From Candidatus Zemynaea palustris (GTDB lineage: Bacteria > Vulcanimicrobiota > Vulcanimicrobiia > Vulcanimicrobiales > Vulcanimicrobiaceae), in NCBI GenBank assembly GCA_003134695.1, contig PLCB01000012.1, forward strand, positions 62,001 through 126,000: DNA of 64,000 bases, read 5' to 3'. This document shows positions 54,665-63,971 of the stretch, piece by piece. Positions within the stretch are counted from its first letter, which is position 1; every line of letters begins with the position of its first letter. The notes below the pieces were generated by a model. That model worked only from the letters and a program-made list of their open reading frames with translations. It was not told where the DNA came from and made no database searches. The translations under genes were made by a program, and so were the position numbers.

Positions 54665-57600
54665 TTACCACTCTAGCTTTTCGAGCGCACGCACGACGGC
54701 GTGCGAGTCGCGGGTCATGATGCCGATGGGGCCCCAGTAGTTGAAACCGTACGTGAACTGCCCATAGCCGCCGGCGAGTTGAAGCGGATTTATGCGCGTG
54801 CGGGTCAGACTGTTGTGTCCGCCGGCGCGCCGTCCGCCGCGGACCTGTGATTTCGGCATCGAGATCGTGCGCTCCGGCGCGTGATAGATCATGCAGGTTC
54901 CGGGCTGCACGCGCGCACTGACGGCCGCGCGCGTCACCATCACCCCGTTGTCGTTATAGACTTCGACCCATTGGTTGTCGACAATGCCGATTCGGGCCGC
55001 GTCCTTGTCGTTGATCCAGCACGGCTCGATCCCGCGCGACAGCGTCAGCATGCGCAGGTTGTCGTAGTAGGTCGAGTGGATGTGCCACTTGCCGTGCGGC
55101 GTGATGTAGTTGAGGATGAGGCTCTTGTCGTCCACCGGGCTCAGCCGGATGTCGCCCGTCTTGTGCGGATCGAGTTTGGGCTTGTAGGACGCGAAGTGCT
55201 CGCCGAAATCGATGTACCACGGATGATCGATGTATAGCTGCTCGCGTCCGGTCACCGTGCGGAAAGGAATCAAGTTGTCGATATTCATGGTCCAAGCCGA
55301 GTAGGCTCGACCATTGTTAGTTTCCCCGGACCAGCACGGGCTGGTGAGCAAGCGCCTCGTTTGCCTGGTGAGGTCGAAAAAGGTCATGCGCACGCCGCGG
55401 GTATCTTCCGCCAGCTTGGTAAGCGGTAGACCGGTGACCTCCGACTCATGCTCGAACGCGGTGTGGCTCACCTCCCCGTTCGTTTCGGGTGAAAAGTGGA
55501 GGATCGTGTTGCAGGCGTCGAGCGCGTCCTCGAGGCTCGGATATTTCTGTCCGTTCCACTCCACGCAGCGCATGTGGCGCGGGTCGGGCGAGACGGCCAC
55601 CGGATTCTGGAGGAGCTCATCGTAGAACTTTTCGGTGTGGATCTGGACGCCGTTGGCACTCATGCCGTCGGTCCGAGCGCCCGGCCCGAGCGTAATGTAC
55701 CTATTGTAGACGTTGGCGTAGTCTCGCGTTACCACGCGCAGGTGGGGCATCGTCTTGCCGGGGATCGCTTCGCACTCGTTTGCCGTCCAGTCGAGCACCT
55801 GGGGCTGAGCGATCTCGTCGGGCGTGTCGTGCATGAGCGGGAACGCGACCAGATCCTTCACCGGTTCGGGGAAGGCCAGCGGCGCCATGTCGCTGACTGC
55901 CTTGGCGAACGCCTTGAAGACGTCCCAATCGCTTCTCGATTCCCAGACCGGCGGCACCGCCGCGCCGAGCACGTGGATAAACGAATGAAGATCGGTCGAA
56001 TTGAGATCGTTCTTCTCGTACCACATCGCCGTTGGCAGGACGATGTCCGAGTACAGGGCCGAGGTGTCCATGCGGAAGTTGATGTCGATGACCAAGTCCA
56101 TCTTGCCGCGCGGCGCCGGCTCTCGGAAAATCACCTTCTTCGTCTTGCCTTGGGCGCGCTCTTCGGCGATCGCGTTGTCGTGCGTCCCCAAATAGTGACG
56201 GAGGAAGAACTCGTGACCCTTCGCGCTCGACATGATTGCGTTGCCGCGCCAGATGATCCACAGACGCGGCCAATTCTCCTCGGCGTCCGGGTCGTCCACG
56301 GAAAACTTCAGTTTGCCCGATTTTAGCTGGTCGACGGCGCTCTTGATGATCGCTTGATCGTCCTTCGCGCCGGCGGCCTGCGCCTCACGTACGAAATCCA
56401 GCGGGTTGCGATCGAACTGCGGATAGTGCGGCATCCAGCCGCGAGTAACGGCGTCGCGCTCGATGTCCATGGCATGGCCTTTGGCGAACTTCGCGTTGGG
56501 CGGTACCGCCGCGTACTCGGTGAAATCTCCCTCGTAACGCCACTGGCTGCTATTGACGTAGTGCCAGGTCGGCGACTGCTGCCTGCGGGGCGGCTTCGTC
56601 CAGTCCAGTGCAAACGCGATGGTGGCCCAAGGAGCCTGCGGCGCGAGCTTCTCCTGGCCGACGTAGTGATTCATGCCGCCGCCGTTGACCCCGCAACAGC
56701 CCGTGAAAAGCATGGCGTTGATCGGGCCTCGGTACGCGAGGCCGTTGCTGTACCAGTGATTGAGGCTCGCGCCGGTGATGCACATCGACCGGCCCCCGGT
56801 CAGCTCTGCGTTCCTCGCGAACTCACGCGCAAAGCGCGTCACCGTCTCGCGGCCGATCCCGGTGTATTGCTCCTGCCAAGCCGGCGTGAACGGTCCCAGG
56901 TCGTCGAAGCTCTTCGCGTAGTCCCCCGGCAAGCCGCGGTCGACGCCGTAGTGAGCCATATACAAATCGAAGACGGTTGCCACCGGGACGCGCCCCTTGG
57001 CGGTTTCCACGTAACGGACCGGAACGCCCCGCAACATTTGTTGCTTGGAAGCGAACTCGTAGAACCCAACCTTGAGCACTTCGTCGTGCTTATCGAGGAA
57101 ACTCAACACCGGATCGATCTTGCTATCGTCGAGTCCGTCCTCCAATTTCAGGTTCCACTTGCCCTTTTCGCCCCAGCGGAAGCCAACCGTGCCTTTGGGC
57201 ATCTTCGGCGCACCGGATTGCTGATCCATCATCAGCATTTTCCACTCGCCGTTCTCCACGCCGGCGTAATGGGCCAGCCGATTGGCCCGCAAGAGTTGAC
57301 CCGCCGTATACCCGTTAGTGGCGTCGCCCGATAGTTCTACGAGCATCGGGGCGTCGGTGTATTGCTTCACATATTTGTCGAAGTACGGGACCTTCCGATC
57401 GTGGTGGAACTCTTTGAGGATGACATGATTGACCGCCATCCAGAGCGCCGTGTCCTGGCCGGCCTTGACCGGTATCCACATATCGGAGAATTTGGCGACC
57501 TGCGAGAAATCCGGCGAGATCACCACGAACTTGGAGCCGTTGGTCCGCGCTTCGGATATGAAATGCACGTCGGGCGTACGCGTCATGTTGAGGTTCGCCG

Positions 57601-58309
57601 CGATCGAGACGATGTAGTTCGAATTGTACCAGTCGGCGCTCTCGCAGACGTCGGTCTGATCGCCCCACACTTCGGGAAACGCGTTCGGCAGGTCGGCGTA
57701 CCAATCGTAAAAACTCATGTTGACGGCGCCGATCAACTGCAAGAAGCGCGAGCCCCCGGCGTACGACACGAACGACATCGCTGGAATCGGCGCGAAGCCG
57801 AAGATGCGGTCCGGGCCCCACTTTTTCGCGGTGTACAGCGTCGATGCCGCGACGAGCTCCAGCACTTCGTTCCACGTCGTGCGGCGGAAACCGCCCTTGC
57901 CGCGGGCGCGCTGCCAGCGCTTCCGCTTTTGCTCGTCTTGCACGAGCGAGCCCCAGGCCTCAACCGGGTTGGAATGTTGAGCTTTGGCCTTACGCCAAAA
58001 ATCGAGAAGCGGGCCGCGGATGTACGGGTATTTGACGCGGATCGGACTGTAGACATACCACGAAGCCGAGATGCCCCGCTGGCAGCCACGCGGCTCGTAC
58101 GGCGGCAGCCCTTTCTCCAGCAGCGGATAGTCCGTCTGCTGCATCTCCCACGTGACGATGCCGTCCTTGACGTAAACTGCCCACGAGCAGCCGCCGGTGC
58201 AATTGACGCCGTGCGTGCTGCGCACGACCGTATCGTGCTGCCAGCGATTGCGGTAAAACTCTTCCCAGCGGCGGGATTTCGGGTCGACCAGGTCTTGAAT
58301 CCATCCCAT
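54665..58309 (-). CDS. narG: Respiratory nitrate reductase alpha subunit (Mo-bis-MGD)
   Basis: 1214 residues from ATG 58309. The [4Fe-4S] site is H33-x3-C37-x3-C41...C76 ([17 protein letters not shown]), His-ligated as in membrane nitrate reductases. The Mo ligand Asp is D226 in [11 protein letters not shown]. Other blocks are [47 protein letters not shown] and [38 protein letters not shown]. No Tat signal is visible ([20 protein letters not shown]), so the active site faces the cytoplasm. It follows the dihaem cytochrome after 3 bases. Confidence 0.98.
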   Translation of the reverse strand: MGWIQDLVDPKSRRWEEFYRNRWQHDTVVRSTHGVNCTGGCSWAVYVKDGIVTWEMQQTDYPLLEKGLPPYEPRGCQRGISASWYVYSPIRVKYPYIRGPLLDFWRKAKAQHSNPVEAWGSLVQDEQKRKRWQRARGKGGFRRTTWNEVLELVAASTLYTAKKWGPDRIFGFAPIPAMSFVSYAGGSRFLQLIGAVNMSFYDWYADLPNAFPEVWGDQTDVCESADWYNSNYIVSIAANLNMTRTPDVHFISEARTNGSKFVVISPDFSQVAKFSDMWIPVKAGQDTALWMAVNHVILKEFHHDRKVPYFDKYVKQYTDAPMLVELSGDATNGYTAGQLLRANRLAHYAGVENGEWKMLMMDQQSGAPKMPKGTVGFRWGEKGKWNLKLEDGLDDSKIDPVLSFLDKHDEVLKVGFYEFASKQQMLRGVPVRYVETAKGRVPVATVFDLYMAHYGVDRGLPGDYAKSFDDLGPFTPAWQEQYTGIGRETVTRFAREFARNAELTGGRSMCITGASLNHWYSNGLAYRGPINAMLFTGCCGVNGGGMNHYVGQEKLAPQAPWATIAFALDWTKPPRRQQSPTWHYVNSSQWRYEGDFTEYAAVPPNAKFAKGHAMDIERDAVTRGWMPHYPQFDRNPLDFVREAQAAGAKDDQAIIKSAVDQLKSGKLKFSVDDPDAEENWPRLWIIWRGNAIMSSAKGHEFFLRHYLGTHDNAIAEERAQGKTKKVIFREPAPRGKMDLVIDINFRMDTSALYSDIVLPTAMWYEKNDLNSTDLHSFIHVLGAAVPPVWESRSDWDVFKAFAKAVSDMAPLAFPEPVKDLVAFPLMHDTPDEIAQPQVLDWTANECEAIPGKTMPHLRVVTRDYANVYNRYITLGPGARTDGMSANGVQIHTEKFYDELLQNPVAVSPDPRHMRCVEWNGQKYPSLEDALDACNTILHFSPETNGEVSHTAFEHESEVTGLPLTKLAEDTRGVRMTFFDLTRQTRRLLTSPCWSGETNNGRAYSAWTMNIDNLIPFRTVTGREQLYIDHPWYIDFGEHFASYKPKLDPHKTGDIRLSPVDDKSLILNYITPHGKWHIHSTYYDNLRMLTLSRGIEPCWINDKDAARIGIVDNQWVEVYNDNGVMVTRAAVSARVQPGTCMIYHAPERTISMPKSQVRGGRRAGGHNSLTRTRINPLQLAGGYGQFTYGFNYWGPIGIMTRDSHAVVRALEKLEW

Positions 58310-58312
58310 CCG

Positions 58313-59236
58313 TTACGACCTCCGAGCGTATTTACGATAGAAGAGCATGTTGGCGCGTTCGACCAGGGGCTTGCGAACGCCGAGCAGACGCCGCCGCCAG
58401 TAGACCGCTGCGATCAAGATCAGAATGATTAAGGCAAGCCCGCCCATCAGAGTGAGCTTCCCGATGGCATCCAGGGGACGCTCGGCAACCGCGCCTTCTT
58501 TGATGAATGCGGCCAGATTCGCGATCTCTTGCGGCGTCAGAGGGTTCTTCGTCCACACCGCACTCATCGTCGGAGTCGGTACGCTCGCCAGAAAGGACTC
58601 AAGTCCGGCGGTACCACCATATTTGCGGTAGGCGTCGGTTAGGTCGGGCCCGAGCGTACCGCCGCCCAAGGCACCGATCCCGGAAATACTGTGGCAGGCC
58701 ATGCAGGCTGGGCCGCCGTTGTGGAGGCGGACGCCGCCGACGAAGATTTCCCGGCCTACGGCCGCATCGCCCGGCGGCAGCGCCGCGACCGGGACGACTG
58801 CGCCCTTTGCGGTCTTGGCTACGCTCCCGGATTGCTGGGCGACATAGGCCAGCACCGCATTGACGTCGGCTGAAGAGAGCCCAAGATCGGGCATCTGCAG
58901 AGGATATTGTTTGACAAGCTTCGTCGCCGTCGGATCGCCTGAATTGATCAGGGCGCTCGGCGCGGCAACCCATTTTGCGAGCCACGCGGGATCTTGGATG
59001 GTCGTGATGCCTTTGAGGTCTGGGCCGACACTCTTGCCTTTTCCGATCGTGTGGCAAGCGGCGCATTTCGTAGCAAAAATCGTACTGCCGTCGTCAGCTC
59101 GCGCGGCTGCCGTCGCGGACACCTGGATCAGCGCAAATGCTGCTGCCGCCAGAAAATATGCGAGCGAGACACGCCCGAAGGGAATTCGCGCAGACCATGG
59201 TCTGCTGCAATAGCCTGAGGACTGATCACCTGTCAT
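58313..59236 (-). CDS. Membrane-bound dihaem cytochrome c of the nitrate operon (NarC-like)
   Basis: 307 residues from ATG 59236, with GGAGAGGAGG upstream; the longer frame is unlikely. A signal peptide (~20-47) precedes two cytochrome c domains: C58-A-A-C61-H62 and C178-M-A-C181-H182. A C-terminal helix (TLMGGLALIILILIAAVYW) anchors it to the membrane. Thermus nar operons also start with a cytochrome gene (narC) that links NarI to periplasmic electron flow. Its 3' end lies 3 bases before narG. It probably assists or adds a periplasmic outlet to the reductase. Confidence 0.9.
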   Translation of the reverse strand: MTGDQSSGYCSRPWSARIPFGRVSLAYFLAAAAFALIQVSATAAARADDGSTIFATKCAACHTIGKGKSVGPDLKGITTIQDPAWLAKWVAAPSALINSGDPTATKLVKQYPLQMPDLGLSSADVNAVLAYVAQQSGSVAKTAKGAVVPVAALPPGDAAVGREIFVGGVRLHNGGPACMACHSISGIGALGGGTLGPDLTDAYRKYGGTAGLESFLASVPTPTMSAVWTKNPLTPQEIANLAAFIKEGAVAERPLDAIGKLTLMGGLALIILILIAAVYWRRRLLGVRKPLVERANMLFYRKYARRS

Positions 59237-59273
59237 CGTGCCTCCTCTCCCCGACAATAAAGTGTGGACTAGG

Positions 59274-59765
59274 TCAGCCGCGATATTGCACGATTTGTTG
59301 TGCAACCGCCGCATCGAAAATCTCTTCAGAACGCACGACGTGATCGGCCCGCCGGCGGTGACGATCCGCCCAGGGCTTCCACTCGCCTTCTCCTGCGACG
59401 AACCACGAGTCGTCGATGCGGCGCAACTCAATTCCGGCAGACGTCGATTCGACGACGACCGTCGAAGGCCGGAGCCTTCGTGCGGCTGCCATCCCAAGCG
59501 CCAATCCGCTGCGAACGGCGGCGCGATGTACCGTCACCCAGACGACGCAACGGGCGCCGGCGTCCAGCAATTTTCCGGTATCCCGCCGGTGCTCTGCTTC
59601 TTCGCCGGGCCGGAACGTGAGAACGCGAGTTTCACACGGCTTTTCGCGAACGCTCACTTTCAGCGCGACCGTTGGGGCGTGGGCGGCGTGCTGTCTAATG
59701 AGGCGCGCCGCCAGCGTCGTCTTGCCGACGTTCGATGCGCTGCCACCCACGACCACGATTTCCAT
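59274..59765 (-). CDS. P-loop protein, MobB-like (possible MGD synthesis)
   Basis: 163 residues from ATG 59765. It opens MEIVVVGGSASNVGKTTLAA, a Walker A P-loop (G7-x6-GK15-T16) in a SIMIBI-type NTPase. Further residues, VALKVSVREKPCETRVLTFR and VVWVTVHRAAVRSGLALGMA, fit no sharper family. In E. coli, MobB assists attachment of GMP to molybdopterin. Here it is the first gene of the nitrate operon, suggesting help in making Mo-bis-MGD for NarG. It could instead be a different small GTPase. Confidence 0.6.
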   Translation of the reverse strand: MEIVVVGGSASNVGKTTLAARLIRQHAAHAPTVALKVSVREKPCETRVLTFRPGEEAEHRRDTGKLLDAGARCVVWVTVHRAAVRSGLALGMAAARRLRPSTVVVESTSAGIELRRIDDSWFVAGEGEWKPWADRHRRRADHVVRSEEIFDAAVAQQIVQYRG

Positions 59766-59794
59766 ATAGATGCCTAACGCGCCCGAACTGCCGG

Positions 59795-59859
59795 GACCAA
59801 AACGAAGCACGATCCCATGGCCCTAAAGCTAGCCCCGCCCGGTTCCGTTTTGGTTCCGC
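59795..59859 (-). promoter_or_regulatory. Nitrate operon promoter element with SARP-type heptamer repeats
   Basis: On the minus strand, CGGAACC occurs at 59858-59852 and 59847-59841, separated by AAAA. Nine bases later TAGCTT (59831-59826) could be the -10 box. The 35 bases 59859-59825 match the cox element at 38979-39013 at 32 positions, in the same orientation to their operons. TTTTGGTC follows at 59802-59795, 22 bases after the element, and the MobB-like ATG is 29 bases further. Region 59766-59883 holds no gene. Confidence 0.7.
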
Positions 59860-59883
59860 GAAACCGCGTTCGCGGACTCTTCG

Positions 59884-61218
59884 TCAGACCGTGAGGCGAC
59901 CCAGGATGCTGCGGTACAGAGCTTCGGTTTCTATGAGGGGAGCCACGTCGAACTCTTCCCTCAGTGCTTGGCGGCACGCCTCGTACTGGCGTAGTGCCTG
60001 GGTGCGTCTCCCGCAGCGGCAGAGCACGTCCATGAGATCGCGGTGCACGTCTTCCAAGCAGGGATCGAGCTCCAGCATGCGGCGATAGCAGCGGATCGTC
60101 GCGTCGTAATCGCCGTCGCTGCGCAGCAGACGAGCACTCGCAAGCAGCACGTCGAACAGCCTCTCTCTCAGCTGTCTGCGCCGCCTCACGCACCAGTCGC
60201 TGTATGGCTCGTCCTCGAGGTAGTCTCCACGGTACATCTCTGCCGCGACTCGCAAGGCAACTAAGGCCTCTCTCCAGCGGCCCCGGCGTTCGAAATCAAG
60301 ACCTTCTTGGGCCATAGCCTCGAACTCCAATGCGTCGAGCCTATGAAAGGAAGCCGGATTGAAGGCGTATCCGTTCGGCTGCGTCGAGATGAATGACCCC
60401 TCGGTCTTTCCGTTCTCCGCTTCGCCCAACCCACGGCGGAGGTAGTGTGCAGCGACCTGCAAGAGCTTGACGGCGTCTTTAGGCGCATCGGAAGGCCAAA
60501 GCAGCTCGATCAGTTCGTCTCGTAGGACGACCCTGCCATAGTTCGTCAGGAGAATCTTGAGCAGCGTTACCGCACGCCTTCGGGCGAAAGAGTCGATGCT
60601 CAGGCGGGTCCTGCCCCTCCGAGCCTCAAAGCGACCGAGAACGCTTAGGTCAAGCCGCCGCTCATCAGTAGAGGGAACCTCATCGGCGACGTGCACTGCA
60701 CGCCCGGCGCTATCACCGCCGCCCTGCCGCTCGAGAATCAGAGCCAGTCGCTCCGCGTCCCGAGAAAGCGTCAAGGAATGAGAGAGGAGAGCTTCCGAGC
60801 CACGTCGCCACGCAACGTCGAGGCTACCTACCGGACGTTCCGGTCCCGGTACCGGAACGCAGAGAAAGCAACGAAAGCCCAGGTCCTTCACGTGCTCGCG
60901 GAGGAAGCGCTCGTCACTCGACGCGTCGGTAGTTCTTAGCGGCCGCCCCTGCTGCACCACAAGACCCGGATAACCTTGTCCCTCCTCAAAGCGCGTAATC
61001 TGCTTGAATGCCTCGGCGTGCGGACCGCGAAAGCCCGCCAGCGAAACGCCGGAAGCGCCGTCCTCGCGTAGAAAGATCTCGGCGACCTCGGCGCCGGTCG
61101 TGGTCAGCGCCGCATCGAGAACGTCATCGATGGCCCAGGCGCGGGTTTCGTCGTCTCCCGCTTTCGCTCGGAACTCGCCGTCGACGCCGGCTAGCTCTCT
61201 TCTTGTCAAAAGGATCAC
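59884..61218 (-). CDS. GAF-BTAD (SARP-type) transcriptional activator
   Basis: GTG 61218 with GAGG eight bases upstream gives 444 residues; a TTG at 61344 would add 42 Arg-rich residues. A GAF domain spans ~25-165 (IDDVLDAALTTTGAEVAEIFLRED; GLVVQQGRPLRTTDASSDERFL; GFRCFLCVPVPGPERPVGSLDV, with C117 and C120 close together). A winged HTH of OmpR/SARP type follows (~188-285; LSVLGRFEARRGRTRLSIDSF, then LLKILLTNYGRVVLRDELIELLWPSD). The BTAD helical domain occupies ~295-440 (RRMLELDPCLEDVHRDLMDVLCRCGRRTQALRQYEAC). SARP proteins activate transcription from heptamer repeats. Beside the nitrate operon it is a likely regulator of it. Confidence 0.9.
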   Translation of the reverse strand: MILLTRRELAGVDGEFRAKAGDDETRAWAIDDVLDAALTTTGAEVAEIFLREDGASGVSLAGFRGPHAEAFKQITRFEEGQGYPGLVVQQGRPLRTTDASSDERFLREHVKDLGFRCFLCVPVPGPERPVGSLDVAWRRGSEALLSHSLTLSRDAERLALILERQGGGDSAGRAVHVADEVPSTDERRLDLSVLGRFEARRGRTRLSIDSFARRRAVTLLKILLTNYGRVVLRDELIELLWPSDAPKDAVKLLQVAAHYLRRGLGEAENGKTEGSFISTQPNGYAFNPASFHRLDALEFEAMAQEGLDFERRGRWREALVALRVAAEMYRGDYLEDEPYSDWCVRRRRQLRERLFDVLLASARLLRSDGDYDATIRCYRRMLELDPCLEDVHRDLMDVLCRCGRRTQALRQYEACRQALREEFDVAPLIETEALYRSILGRLTV

Positions 61219-61367
61219 GAGCCGAGCCTCAAGTGAAAGGCCGCGACAAAGAGGATCGCGGCGAAACTGCCTCTGATGCTCTGTGCGGCGTTCGAGGGCA
61301 AACAACTCTCCTGCAGGCGGGCGAGACGACACCGGGAGGTGCAAAGCGATTCTCGTCGGAGCGGCGG

Positions 61368-61709
61368 CTAAGTTCCTTCCCAGAGGAGATTTACCGGGAT
61401 CTGAGGATCGGGGGTGGGACGCTCGCTATGAACCGGGTGCAGCCTCCCAGAAAGGTAGTTCCGAATCCCGTTCTGACTATCTTCCGGTACGGTCGCCCAT
61501 GTGACGAACAGGTTTGGTTGCCTTAGGATCGGCTCGAATTGGCGCGCCCATTTCAGGTTCTTTGCGATGCCGCCTTGCCCGATGTACACGACGTGTTCTA
61601 CAGATCCTGACCAGATGAGGAGGATTCCGGACGCATTGGCGTCCGGTAACACGACGGTTTCGAACGCGCACCATGTATCACGGGCGCACTTCCTCCACTG
61701 GAGTTGCAC
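61368..61709 (-). CDS. Hypothetical protein with GIY-YIG-like pattern
   Basis: 113 residues from GTG or TTG near 61709. SGILLIWSGSVEHVVYIGQGGIAKNLKWARQF resembles the GIY-YIG opening (G-I-L...V-Y-I-G-Q-G-x-I), and the end LHPVHSERPTPDPQIPVNLLW also occurs in such proteins. The catalytic Arg/Glu residues are not clearly identifiable, so nuclease activity is uncertain. It lies 150 bases upstream of the regulator gene on the same strand. Confidence 0.55.
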   Translation of the reverse strand: MQLQWRKCARDTWCAFETVVLPDANASGILLIWSGSVEHVVYIGQGGIAKNLKWARQFEPILRQPNLFVTWATVPEDSQNGIRNYLSGRLHPVHSERPTPDPQIPVNLLWEGT

Positions 61710-61742
61710 GCTACCGCTTCGCCCGTACGGACGACAAGGCGT

Positions 61743-62267
61743 TCATTCCGATCTTTCGATGATATCGTCGAGCGCGATCACGCCGGGGTCAGACGCCGGG
61801 AGTTCTTGCCGCGATTGGAGAGCTTTGGAAATGCGACTGCGATCGCGCGCATCTACTCGGGATCGCAAAAAGAGGGGTCTTTCGTGATCCGGCTCCGGGG
61901 GCGAGTTCATACGAAATAGTACTGTATCGCCTTCGATGTGAGCCGGTCCCGCGAGACCGGGGTTACGATATTGAGGGCCGGCACCTTCCCATCTAAACCA
62001 TGCCGTCAGAAACCAGCGATGGTCGGCACGATTCAAATTCCACTCTACGCCCGGATAGAACGTACGAAACACCGGGGTTGCCGCTCGGGCCGCCACGATC
62101 TTATTGAGCTGAATGCGCCAGCTCAAGCGTCCCCATTCGGGCGGATACCCGTCGACAGTTTGAAAAAAGCGCGTCGGCACGCCGCTCTCGAGTTCGACCC
62201 CATCGACGAGGACCGGTTGATCGCCGGGCCCCTGCCAAAAGCCAGGCGGCGCATCTTTGGGCTGCAT
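61743..62267 (-). CDS. Hypothetical protein
   Basis: 174 residues from ATG 62267; eleven earlier codons are possible but lack a usable ribosome site. It is rich in Trp and Pro (FFQTVDGYPPEWGRLSWRIQ, FYPGVEWNLNRADHRWFLTAWFRWEG) with no membrane segment or signal peptide. No family is recognised. It begins a minus-strand group with the GIY-YIG-like gene and the regulator. Confidence 0.55.
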   Translation of the reverse strand: MQPKDAPPGFWQGPGDQPVLVDGVELESGVPTRFFQTVDGYPPEWGRLSWRIQLNKIVAARAATPVFRTFYPGVEWNLNRADHRWFLTAWFRWEGAGPQYRNPGLAGPAHIEGDTVLFRMNSPPEPDHERPLFLRSRVDARDRSRISKALQSRQELPASDPGVIALDDIIERSE

Positions 62268-62398
62268 GGAACACCGTCCAACTTTCACGGCGAACGCCAC
62301 CTCCGCTTCTCGAGTTTTAGCTTGTCTTGACGTGCGTTTCCCGCCTTTTATCTTTAATATATGGAAGAGGGCCGAGTTCGATTCGCGAACGAGCGAGC

Positions 62399-63457
62399 AT
62401 GATCGTCGTCATCGGCTCCGGTTTGGTCGGACTTTCCGTCGCTTACGAACTTGCCAAACGCGGCGCCGAGGTCCGTGTCGTTGAAGCGTACGATTCCGCG
62501 GCATCCGCCTCATGGGCGGGCGCCGGCAGGCTTGCCCCGTTCACCGATTCGGAGGGCGGGGACGAGCAAGAGGATTTCTTGGCATCCGCGCTCGGCTTGT
62601 ACCAAGTCTTCGTCAAGGAGTTGCACAAGCGCACCGGGATCGACCCGTGCCTGCGCATCGACGGCATCATCGAGGTCGCGCAGGATGAGTTTGCAGTAGT
62701 CCGCTTACGCGATCGGGCCGCCTCGCTCGTGGCGCGCGGGATCCACGCGCATTGGCTTGAACCGGACGAAGTGCGCCGGCTCGAACCCTCGCTTGGACCG
62801 GCGACCCTCGGTGCTTCGCTCATCGAAGACGAGGGACAAATCGACAGCCGGGAGCTCGGACGCGCTCTCCGCGCGGCCTGCGTCGATGTCGGCGTACAGC
62901 TCGAAGAGCAAACCGGCCCCGTCGCGCTCGAGGCGGACGCACGGCGCGTTCTCGGCGTACGGGCCGGCGAGAATTTCGTGGCTGCAGAGAGCGTGGTCAA
63001 TGCAGCCGGCGCATGGGCCGGTGAGCTGCGGGGGGTACCGCCGCACGTTCGCATTTCGATCGTTCCGGTAAAGGGTCAGTTGCTCACTTTGGCGATGCCT
63101 CACCGCCTGGTTACGCGTCTCGTCTCGGTTCCAGGGGCTTACGTGATTCCGCGCACTGACGGAACCTTATTGATCGGCGAGACCGTCGAGGAGGCGGGAT
63201 TCGATGTCCAGGTCGATCCGGCTGCAACGCAGCGCCTGCGCGACGCTGCGGTGCGCGCGATGCCCGCGCTCGGCGACCTTGCGATCAGCGAGACATGGGC
63301 CGGGTTAAGACCTCGCTCGCCCAACGGCCGACCGTTCATCGGAGCAACCGCGCTTGAGGGCTACTTTGTCGCGGCAGGCCACTATCGCAATGCAATCTTG
63401 CTTGCACCGGCGACGGCACTCGCCGTTGCCAACCTGATCGAGGGGAAAACTTCTTGA
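62399..63457 (+). CDS. FAD-dependent oxidoreductase, glycine-oxidase (ThiO)-like
   Basis: 352 residues from ATG 62399. The dinucleotide-binding start is MIVVIGSGLVGLSVAYELAKRGAEVRVVEAYDSAASASWAG, giving GxGxxG and the acidic Glu binding FAD ribose. The DAO-family core follows, with AAGAWAGELRGVPPHVRISIVPVKGQLL and the C-terminal ETWAGLRPRSPNGRPFIGATALEGYFVAAGHYRNAILLAPATA. This order fits ThiO, which makes the glycine imine for thiazole synthesis, or a related D-amino-acid oxidase. No thiamine genes are near. Its 3' end is 40 bases before the peroxiredoxin gene, which could remove the H2O2 it makes. Confidence 0.9.
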   Translation: MIVVIGSGLVGLSVAYELAKRGAEVRVVEAYDSAASASWAGAGRLAPFTDSEGGDEQEDFLASALGLYQVFVKELHKRTGIDPCLRIDGIIEVAQDEFAVVRLRDRAASLVARGIHAHWLEPDEVRRLEPSLGPATLGASLIEDEGQIDSRELGRALRAACVDVGVQLEEQTGPVALEADARRVLGVRAGENFVAAESVVNAAGAWAGELRGVPPHVRISIVPVKGQLLTLAMPHRLVTRLVSVPGAYVIPRTDGTLLIGETVEEAGFDVQVDPAATQRLRDAAVRAMPALGDLAISETWAGLRPRSPNGRPFIGATALEGYFVAAGHYRNAILLAPATALAVANLIEGKTS

Positions 63458-63497
63458 GGTGTAGCAGTAACGAGCAGTATCCTCACTTTTCCGGCTT

Positions 63498-63971
63498 ATG
63501 ACCATGAGGAAGAATACGAACCGCATGCTTGAACCAGGCGCGACCATGCCGTTGTTGACCGTTCGCGACGATACCGGAGCTGAGATTTCCACTGAAGATC
63601 TGCTCGGCACGCAGCTCGTGCTCTACTTCTACCCGAAGGACGACACTTGGGGTTGTACCAAAGAAGCGACACAGTTTCGCGAAGTGTACGAACACTTCCG
63701 CCGCAAGGGCACCGAGCTCGTCGGCGTCAGCCGTGATTCCGTCGAGTCGCATCGTCTATTTAAAGAAAAATATCTGATTCCGTTCCGGCTCCTGGCAGAC
63801 ATGGAATCGCAACTCTGCGACGCATTTGGAGTTATCGTCGCCGAGAATGTCTACGGCAAGAACGCCATACAACGCTCGACGTTTCTCTTCGATCCGAGAG
63901 GAAAACTCATCCGCGTTTGGCCGAAAGTCACGGTGATGGGCCATGCCGACGAGGTCTTAAAAGCACTTTAA
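63498..63971 (+). CDS. bcp: Peroxiredoxin of the BCP/PrxQ family
   Basis: 157 residues from ATG 63498; ATG 63525 (MLEPGATMPLL) is another possible start. The peroxidatic Cys is in LYFYPKDDTWGCTKEATQFRE, with Trp in place of the usual Pro before Gly-Cys-Thr. VGVSRDSVESHRLFKEKYLIPFRLLAD and the RSTFLFDPRGKLIRVWPKV strand fit BCP. The second Cys usually five residues further on is replaced by Thr/Gln, so it is probably a 1-Cys type. Prx reduces H2O2 or organic peroxides. The last 29 bases of the window hold no gene. Confidence 0.93.
   Translation: MTMRKNTNRMLEPGATMPLLTVRDDTGAEISTEDLLGTQLVLYFYPKDDTWGCTKEATQFREVYEHFRRKGTELVGVSRDSVESHRLFKEKYLIPFRLLADMESQLCDAFGVIVAENVYGKNAIQRSTFLFDPRGKLIRVWPKVTVMGHADEVLKAL

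Noticed and set aside
59792-59809. Plus-strand CGGGACC-AAAA-CGAAGCA resembling a third heptamer repeat facing the regulator
   Set aside because: The matching part is explained by the TTTTGGTC block shared with the cox promoter; the second heptamer has only 4 of 7 matches.
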